Made by a program: the position numbers and the translations under genes
Notes under the pieces: generated by a model
The model's database searches: none
What the model was told of the DNA's origin: nothing
Seen by the model: only the letters and a program-made list of their open reading frames with translations
Assembly: GCA_018340805.1 (NCBI GenBank)
Contig: JACMZG010000008.1
Coordinates: forward strand, 59,235,877-59,299,876
DNA: 64,000 bases
Source: Microvelia longipes
Lineage: Eukaryota; Arthropoda; Insecta; Hemiptera; Veliidae
Reading direction: 5' to 3'
Part shown: positions 56,758-64,000 of the stretch, piece by piece
Numbering within the stretch: position 1 is the first letter of the stretch
How the letters are laid out: each line of letters opens with the position of its first letter

Positions 56758-57480
56758 GCTAGTATGCATAGCTTGAACCATTTTTTAATGAATTATCATC
56801 AAGCATGTAAAATAAGTTAACATATTGTAATCTTTTAGCTGTTTCAACTGTTTTTGCATATAATTTATTAAGAAAATTATGACTACATTATATTTACCAA
56901 ATCGGCAAGAACTTGATAGGCGTCATTTTCTCCATGATAATTCACTAATGAAATGATAAATAGTTGATAATAAGAAACTCCAGGGCAAACATTTGATAAG
57001 AAGTTATTACAACATTCGTATAGCAAAAAAAAATTCTGGCCTCACTGTTTTGTAGCATGACTATGCAGACAGATAAACTAATAATTAGTCTAATAAAAAA
57101 AATAACAACCCATATAAAAACCACAACCCATCTTAGTTCCTTTGAAATATAAATACTGCATATTAGAATGCAATAAAACCAAATAATACATATCAAACAA
57201 TTATCATCCTAAACTTCTTGACTCAGTCCACTCAGTCATCCAAATTTGTTTGAATTTTTTAAAGAGAATGCGCATATTTATCCCATAGATTACATAGCAC
57301 AAAATTATTTCCACTCATTTAAAGCTCAGTTTATGCTACCTTTTAGTGCATTTTCCTTGAAAAATTCGAACAGGTTTTTCGCGCCAAAATTATTTAAAAG
57401 TTTAAACTTAAATACTGTAACAAAATAAGATAAAAAATTAGCGTTGATATCTATTTTCAAAACCAAGAAACCCTAGCTTT
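56758..57480. other. Non-coding, AT-rich
   Basis: A hydrophobic 83-codon ORF on the minus strand (57196-56945) shows no conserved features and is probably chance. Confidence 0.4.
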
Positions 57481-57484
57481 GTGT

Positions 57485-58050
57485 TTGTCGACTCAAGACC
57501 GGTTTTATTGAATTCAGCACCCAAAAAAGATCGAAATGACACCCTACTACTAAATTATTTATTACTGATCGTTATTTTGTTATTTTCCACGGTTTTTCTT
57601 GACTTTTTGGTCACTTAGCGAGGTCGTATTGACTTCGGATCGCGTTCATTTGATTTAGGACCTCAAAAAACAAAGATAAGGACCTTTTTTACCTGCAAAA
57701 AATGATAACCTTGAATTTGGAAATTTATAGAACATTTTTTTGACTCATCGAACTGGGTTAATGACGTTGCAACAACCTGGTTTTTAATAGGGTTCGTGTC
57801 CTTTTTAAGGTTGATTTTTGTACTAAGTTGGGTTTAAAAATATTATTCCTTTATAAATAATATGTTTGTAATATAATTGTAAATATAAATATATACATAT
57901 TTTGCATGCGGATTTTTGTAGAACTCACGAACAGAATAATGTATTTATACCTTATTAACTTGGTACAAAAATCAACCTGGGGGAGGACACGAAATATATT
58001 GAAAGCCAATTTGTTGTGACGTCATTAACCGATTTGCTGAGTCAGGGAAA
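57485..58050. mobile_element. Foldback family F, copy 1
   Basis: The left part (gaccggttttattgaattcagc ... ggtcacttagcgaggtcg ... gcaacaacctggtttttaat) leads to inverted arms. aatgacgttgcaacaacc...gattttttgtac pairs with the right side (ttggtacaaaaatcaacctg ... ttgttgtgacgtcattaacc ... gctgagtc). The left part recurs at 59530-59860. Confidence 0.75.
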
Positions 58051-58740
58051 TTTTTAAAAAACCATTAAAATTCAGAGTTAAATATATTCGCCTTTATTTA
58101 TATATATTAATAAAGTTTCGCAAACATTTTCCTTATTAAGGACCTCTAAAACAAATTTTGGACACACTTCCGGCCCCTCTCACCTCACAACATAAACCAT
58201 CTTATTAGCAAATTTTTTCCAAAGAAAATTCGCTTACAGTTAGAAATGGGAGATTGATTAGTCTTAAGAGGATCAGCCATTAAAACTGCTTTATGACTAA
58301 GGGTCCATTAATTATAACTTTCTTGGCTTAGAAACATTTTAGCATCCCACCTTCTTGTAATCTTGTCTTAAATAGAACCCAGATAATTCTTATTATTAGA
58401 ATAGAACATGCTTGAGCATGCTTTACAAATCCTTAAAAAACTGTTGATTTAAAAAGACTTTTTTAAAGTGACCCACTGTGACCCACATCTTTTATAGATA
58501 TTATTTAATACTTCTATAGATATTTCAAGAACATGAGATCAATTAAGTTTTTACAAAAACCTTCTAACCACGTGGCTATGCGAAGTATATGATTGACTGA
58601 ACAGTTAAACAAGAATGTATTATTCTTAGCTTTGTTAGATGTTTATTTGATGCATACCATACACTATATTTGTATACCGAGAGTTTGTCCAACTTAAAAA
58701 AATTGTTTTTCTCCAAAAAGAGAGAAATAGCTAAAGGTCC
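58051..58740. other. Non-coding
   Basis: Nothing recognised. Confidence 0.4.
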
Positions 58741-59110
58741 GTAGCTGTCTGCCCGGAATTCGCATACATGTGCTACAGAAGTTTATAATAGTTTTTAAAA
58801 CTGTTACGGCGATCCATGGAAGAAAACTAATCTTCTAGTGTGCCGTTTTATGAATATCAGTAAGAGCGGTCACCACCTGCAACCGGAATTTTTGTGCACC
58901 CAAGAGGCCGATAGTGCAGTCCGATATTGTATTTATGCTTTAATGCGTTTACATATAAATTCGGATATGGGGTACCTCAGAACTTTCCTCACCTCATCGG
59001 ATTCCCTATGCTCATCCTCAATACTTTGGATTCTCTTCGCTCGTCATCAGACAAAGATATTCAAATAGAGGGCCAGTATGCGGACCTCCGCGTCAGACTT
59101 TATTTCATTA
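58741..59110. repeat. Module S copy in a MITE C-like context
   Basis: 58968-59055 is module S (ggggtacctcagaactttcctcacctcatcggattccc...ttcgctcgtcatcag). It is bracketed by cggcgatccatgg (58808) and gcggacctccgcgtcaga (59079), which resemble MITE C ends. Confidence 0.55.
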
Positions 59111-59529
59111 TTTCCTATTTTTTAGTTCCTTTGTACGTTATAAGAATTTTTCCATAAAAGTAAAACTAGAATTTTATCGAGTTTTAGACGTTTATACGAA
59201 CAATAATTAATGTGTTATTTCAAAGGGGTAATGGAAGTACATTAGCAGAATGCAAATTCTCTGAGTAGCTTATTTATCTGCTGTATAATTATAATGAAAG
59301 CAAAGTAATATTAAGAGGTTAAAGTCACTAAAGTAAATGAAGAGCTGTAAAATCTTGTTTGGTAATATCGAGGTTAATTTTATAAACGAACATCAAAGGA
59401 TTTGTTTTTTAAACTTACAAATTTAATAGTGCTTTTATTTTTTCCCAATAAATAGTCTACGAAAATATCTTAATCTACTCCAGGTATTTACATTAAGTTA
59501 ATCAAATCAGAGAGGGGATGGTGATGACT
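59111..59529. other. Non-coding
   Basis: Nothing recognised. Confidence 0.4.
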
Positions 59530-59860
59530 TTGGACCGGTTTTATTCGATTCAGTGCCCATAAATAAACACCCAACTCGGAATTTAATTGTCAACGACCGT
59601 AATATTGGTTTCCGGTAATATATTATGTTTTTTTTACTGTTTGGTCACTTAGAGTCGTATCGACTCCGAACCGTTTCCATTCAATTCAGCGTCACAATAA
59701 ACATAAATGATGACCTTTTTCGCTGCGAAAAAAATTAACCCATGAATTTACTGATTTTTTGAAAATTTTGCTGACTCAGCTATTAATAACTTTACTAAAA
59801 GCTGGTTTTTAATAGGGTTTGTTTTTTCACTAAGGTTGATTTTGTACCAAGTTTAATTAA
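59530..59860 (+). repeat. Foldback family F, copy 2 (left part only)
   Basis: Matches 57485-57840 in the same orientation (ggaccggttttattcgattcag ... ggtcacttagagtcg ... tttttaatagggttt...gattttgtaccaag). It is cut at 59860 where the palindrome unit begins. Confidence 0.75.
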
Positions 59861-59863
59861 AAA

Positions 59864-59993
59864 TACGGGCCTTCGGCCCGTAGCCGCTACGCGGCCTCGG
59901 CGCTTCGCGGCTCGTCCGCTCCGCGGCGTCAGCCCACCGGGCCGCTTCGCGGCCCGGGGGCCTCCCTGTGGCCGCTTCGCGGCCACATTGTTG
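59864..59993. repeat. GC-rich triloop hairpin cluster, best copy
   Basis: GGGCC-ttc-GGCCC, GCCGC-tac-GCGGC, GCGC-ttc-GCGG, CCGC-tcc-GCGG, GGGCCGC-ttc-GCGGCCC, GTGGCCGC-ttc-GCGGCCAC in direct succession. The AGGCCCGC-ttc-GCGGGCCT hairpin follows near 60083-60101. Spurious Arg/Pro-rich ORFs cross it on the minus strand. Confidence 0.92.
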
Positions 59994-60258
59994 TTGTTTT
60001 GTATGATGTGTTGTTTCATTATTGTTCTTGTTACATGGCATTTTGCCATGTACCTAGCGAATTTTCACAGCCTCTCCACACAGGCCCGCTTCGCGGGCCT
60101 GAGAGGCTTTCTCACAAATTTGATTTTACTAATTAAGATTTTATTAATACTTTATTATTAATAGTATGCTATAATATTAAAACTAACAAGCATTATAAAC
60201 AAAAATATATTCATGATTTTTGTTTTTAAATAAAAATACCGTTTCCGTCACTTAGGAT

Positions 60259-61029
60259 CATAGATAAACAATAATAACAAAGATGGCTCACTCAAAGATT
60301 TAAAAAAAAAAATATTTGATGGGATGCAGAAGGCCCAAGTAGTACAGTCTAGTGGTGACAGCGTGAAACTGTCACATATTTTTATTTCTGACATTTTATT
60401 TTTATTCAACCAAACAACGAGCTGTTGAGGGCAATCAAGTCTTTCCATCCGCTTTTCAGCGCTAGAATGATGAGGAGTCGATGGATGAGTGATCCCAAGA
60501 AAGCTCTATAAGAATTTCGTATAAATTAGTAAAAAGTGAAAAAAAAAAAATAATTTCTCACTCTTACTTCACCCATTCTGTTGTCCCCCCTTGGATTTGA
60601 ACCTCTAATGTCAGAGTTTGAATTTTTGTTTGTTTCTTTTACTTATCCGTTTGCGCCAACCCGAGATGTTATACTCAGATAGCAAATTTAAATGTTAAGT
60701 CTAAAAAACTAAAAATGAATTATTGTTATTTTTTTAAGAAAACGATGGTGCTGCTTCGCGTGATAAGGCCCCCAATTTATAAAACAAAAATACATCGCGA
60801 ATACTACAGCATACCATAGATCTTTGTTTACTTTTATTTTATTTTACTAAACGATTGGCAACTGTTTGTTTTTAAAAAAATACTACAGCACAATCTAGTA
60901 GAGAATAGAGCAAATATATTTTTACTACTAGCGCTATTCAAGACTCTAGTGATGAGGCCCCCAACTTAAATCGTAAACACAAACTTGTCAATTGAGTGTT
61001 CCTACTACACTCGGGAGTGAACCATCTAT
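60259..61029. mobile_element. hAT-like MITE D in the single palindrome unit
   Basis: Same ends and the same CTTAGGAT duplications (60251-60258, 61030-61037) as in the palindrome arms. Confidence 0.87.
60589..60665 (-). ncRNA. tRNA-like promoter inside MITE D (single copy)
   Basis: Minus strand: GTTGGCGCAAACGGATAAG as A box and GAGGTTCAAATCC as B box. Confidence 0.55.
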
Positions 61030-61155
61030 CTTAGGATTGTCTGATTGAGCTGAAACCGGTCGCATTCGTTTTAGAATGACTTCGATCATATAAAGACTAC
61101 TTCGAGGTTCTTCCGCTTTACGGGCCTGCTTTGCTCGGCGTGGTTTAGTGGAAGC
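61010..61155 (-). CDS. Short basic ORF, single-unit copy
   Basis: Minus-strand ATG at about 61155, MASTKPRRAKQARKAEE, open through SSLYMIEVILKRMRPVSAQS into MITE D. A TATA-like tatagtataaaag lies upstream (near 61225). Three copies with conserved sequence, but too short to prove selection. Confidence 0.35.
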
Positions 61156-61860
61156 CATTTTTGTCCTGTCTCTCTGGGACAGCAGGCTTACCAGGATGGA
61201 GCAAGAGGTAGAGGTCCATCTTTTATACTATATCCCCACCCTCTAACACTACTAAACCCAACAGATATCGTACAAATCTTTGACCTGGACGTATACATAT
61301 ATACAACATTATATATATATATGTATACTGTTTGCGCCATTTGTGATGGTTCGATTGAGCTGAAATTGGTCTTAATCGATTCAGCTAGCCGTCTACCTAA
61401 ACAAGAAATACCTTGTTTTAAAGCCATTTCAAGTTTCAAAAATTTTTTTTTTTCATGACGTCATAACTTTGATTGATGACGTCATAATGTTTTTATAAAC
61501 AATAGGCCTCGTAACCTCTTCAACATGTCGCGATTTGCAAAGTTTCGTTTCAATTTGAGAACGCCTTCGAGAGTTATCGTTCGCCATACGAAAGGGTAGA
61601 AACTCTTACATACATATATATACATATATATATATAAACTTTTTTCGGACATATTTTTTTGTTATCAGGAAGCCAATAGGAACCGATTTCGCTCACTCCC
61701 ACCCTCAACTTCCGTCATCCGAACAACCTCATAAGCGTCATTTTCATTATGTAAAATCGCTAAAATGTATCCGTTCGAAAGATAGCGTGTTTACAAGAAA
61801 GTGTCAAGAAACACATACATATATAAATATAAATAAATAAATAAATTTATATAAATATAA

Positions 61861-62940
61861 AGTTTCGCAAAACCTAATTTTTGGTCTTCAGGAAATTCTG
61901 AAACGGATTTGTGTGTGGTTTGAGATTCAACTCCCGCCATGACACCCACAGCGAAGTTTTTTTGTGAAAATTCGGTAGAAGGAAAAAAATTCAGATGTTT
62001 TGGCCACTTGAATCAATTTTTGAGGAAAATTTATAAAACCATTATTTTTAGATAAACGTTCCCCAAAAATGTAAAATGTATTTTTAGAATATGACGTAAT
62101 ACCACCACTGATCTTTATTTTAAGGAGGTGTGCACCTTTATTCTAGAACATCTTTAACAGTAAAAGGCAAATTAATTTACGAAACTATCAGTTTCTAATT
62201 ATTTTATTACCTCACCGATATGAATAAACTTTTAGGATAACTTTCAGAATATTAATTTCAAAATTACACTTTATGAACACGCTAGTAAAGCAATAACGTC
62301 TTTTATATTATGTAATTCATGTTTTCTCTATAACTCGCAATAAAAATTTTAGAAAAATTCTAGATGTTTCTTTAAACTTACAATAAAGATATTTTGCGGG
62401 TAAAAAGTTTTTAATACGAACCAAGCAACATGATATAAGATACAGGTATAAGAAAAACTTACTACATATTTATTTTTAAGTAAGAAACGCACATCCATCG
62501 CTTATTTTCTTTCTACCTGCTCATAAATTTTTCGATTATGTTATTTAAATTTGCTGTGCTAAGAATACTTTATTTTCTTTTCTTATGGACCTCATAAACA
62601 ATACTTTATGTATATTACATAAACATTAGACGTATTCTACATAATAACATCTGTATTCTCCATAATAGACATTAATAACAGTTAGACTGAATGGTCGAAT
62701 TTGATAAGACAAAAGATCGCTAGTCCCAGTTCACATGGGCGTCCGCAGGGGAGGTCGAACTGGTCTCTTGGTCCCCCCCTGGGAAATCTGAAAAGTAAGA
62801 TTGACCCGAACTGCAAATTATTGAAAATTTAATGTTTATTATCCTGCATTTTTTCATAAAAATAACTTAATTTTTAAAAAATGAAATATAATTAAACTAG
62901 TAATGCGTTGCATCAGGAACTCACGTAATAAGAATACATC
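61861..62940. other. Non-coding, with a CCGCAGGGG repeat word
   Basis: 62735-62800 (gggcgtccgcaggggaggtcg...ccccccctggg) is a GC-rich repeat fragment with near-inverted ends. Otherwise nothing recognised. Confidence 0.45.
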
Positions 62941-63149
62941 AAAAACAGTTAATTACCAACAGGCTCTCTTCGCTGGCTAGATAGGATAGATTTTTTAATC
63001 TCTTTGAAAAGAAAATACAAAATTATACAACAGACTTAAAGAAAGTATTGCAAAATTAAAAAAAAACCTAAATTAGAGGAAAAAATAATACACAAAACAA
63101 ATAATAATTTAATTTAATTTTAATTTTTAACTAAACAAAGATAGCTTAG

Positions 63150-64000
63150 GTCGAAAAAAGTAATGAAGGCTCGCTATCCTAGCAAAAGAAAAAAGGTTAG
63201 CTTCGCTCGAAAAATTTCTGAATGATCATATTAAGAATATTAAAAAGGGCTTACTTCGCTCGCTAGATTGCTATAAGTATGTATGTCAATAAATGAAAAA
63301 AAGACTTGATTAGCACGCAAAATTGCTAAAAGATTAAATTAGGTGCATTAAAGAGAGCTCGCTAGATTGCTAAGAATATTTATGAAATTATACGGTTTGA
63401 AAGTAAAAAATATATAGTTATAAGCTCGCTAGATTATTATAAGTATATATGGAAATAGGGCTCGCAAGATTGCTATAAAATATACAATTAAGGTCATTCG
63501 TTGCTAAATTGCTATAAATGTTTAAGTGAATATATAAAAAGAGACTCGCTTTGCTCGCTAGATTGCATTAAGTAAATAGGTCTATATATGCGCAAAGGCC
63601 CGCTTCGCTAGAAAAATACATTAAAAAGGACTTGCTGCGCTTACTATATTGCCCCATAAATATAGTGTATGGGCTAAATATATGCTATAGGTATTGCTAT
63701 ATACGTGGATATAAAAAAAGCTATGCAAGTCGATGGTTCTAAAGAAATAAAGGTCCTAATAAGCCCCTATATTTGTGGAGACTTGCTTCGCTCGCTAGAT
63801 TGCCATAAATATGTATGCAGACATATGCGATAAGGTTCGGTTCTTTCGCCAAATTGCGAAAGAATATTATATTTGATTACTTTAAATATATGAGTGAATA
63901 TCGGATAAGAGGCTCACGTGATTGCTAAATCATATTACATAAATCGTCAAAATGAGCATGCTTCGCTTGCTAAATTGTTGAAATTAAAAATTATATACAG
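63150..64000 (+). repeat. Degenerate array of a CTCGCTTCGCTCGCTAGATTGC unit
   Basis: At least 14 occurrences of variants of GCTTCGCTCGCTAGATTGCT followed by ataagtatatatg-like AT spacer, all in one orientation, spaced irregularly (about 30-80 bp). Examples are at 63250, 63355, 63425, 63460, 63545, 63630, 63785 and 63955. It runs to the window end. No ORF. Confidence 0.8.

Larger units (their letters stand above)
59861..61860 (+). mobile_element. Single copy of the palindrome unit
   Basis: Same order as the left arm of the palindrome: GC hairpin cluster, tattaatagtatgc block, MITE D, short ORF on the minus strand, SSIEPSQMAQ block, short AT tract, segment X and the cgttcgaaagatagcg block. Begins at exactly the base (aaatacgggcc) where both palindrome arms end. 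The right end fades into an AT/aaataaat tract. No transposase, Rep or integrase seen. Confidence 0.88.

Noticed and set aside
56945..57196. Hydrophobic 83-codon ORF as a missing receptor exon (TM1/TM2)
   Set aside because: No N-x-x-V, LAxxD or other TM1/TM2 landmarks and no splice sites in phase; hydrophobicity follows from AT-rich codons.

Overview
This is a 64 kb piece of an AT-rich animal nuclear genome, most likely an arthropod and probably an insect. The evidence is four exons of a neuropeptide G-protein-coupled receptor with normal GT/AG splice sites and very long introns, an insect-style Copia element primed by an internal fragment of initiator tRNA-Met, a Gypsy element primed by tRNA-Lys, and dense non-autonomous elements and microsatellites. 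There is no operon structure. Most of the sequence is repeat.

The only host gene I can support is on the minus strand. Its exons at 40871-40729 (TM3), 30815-30694 (ICL2-TM4), 28584-28367 (ECL2-TM5-ICL3) and 3528-3428 (TM6) join with compatible phases. They read as a receptor of the RYamide/neuropeptide Y-like family (RYa-R). Introns are about 9.9, 2.1 and 24.8 kb. I found no TM1-TM2 or TM7 exons in the window. The gene fragment spans 3.4-40.9 kb, so the repeats between those limits are intronic.

Layout: 1-3.4 kb holds a 29-30 bp minisatellite and a dispersed repeat with a (CA)n tract. 3.4-8.2 kb has the TM6 exon, foldback elements and a LINE RNase H remnant. 8.2-19 kb has tRNA-headed SINE-like repeats, a LINE endonuclease/RT remnant, an AT microsatellite and a 0.5 kb near-perfect foldback. 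19-26.6 kb is a complete but broken Gypsy element with 1.57/1.59 kb LTRs. 26.6-34.3 kb has an orphan eroded ORF, the TM5 and TM4 exons and two copies of a foldback MITE. 34.3-38 kb has microsatellites, a 32 bp minisatellite and a third SINE-like copy. 40.7-45.1 kb has the TM3 exon and a 3.8 kb palindrome. 48.1-55.85 kb is a Copia element inserted in a 29 bp minisatellite and itself split by a 3.3 kb hAT-like element. 57.5-61.9 kb has a further foldback family and a single copy of the palindrome unit. 63.1-64 kb is a degenerate array of a CTTCGCTCG-containing unit.

The most unusual material is the palindrome unit (41340-45120 and 59861-61860). It starts with a run of GC-rich triloop hairpins in otherwise AT-rich DNA, carries a TATA-preceded short basic ORF, and holds in every copy the same hAT-like insertion with an 8 bp target duplication and an internal tRNA-like Pol III promoter. 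A related GC-TTC-GC hairpin word also recurs in a dispersed module (about 11 copies) and in the terminal array. All calls are by eye. Percent identities and database matches were not computed.
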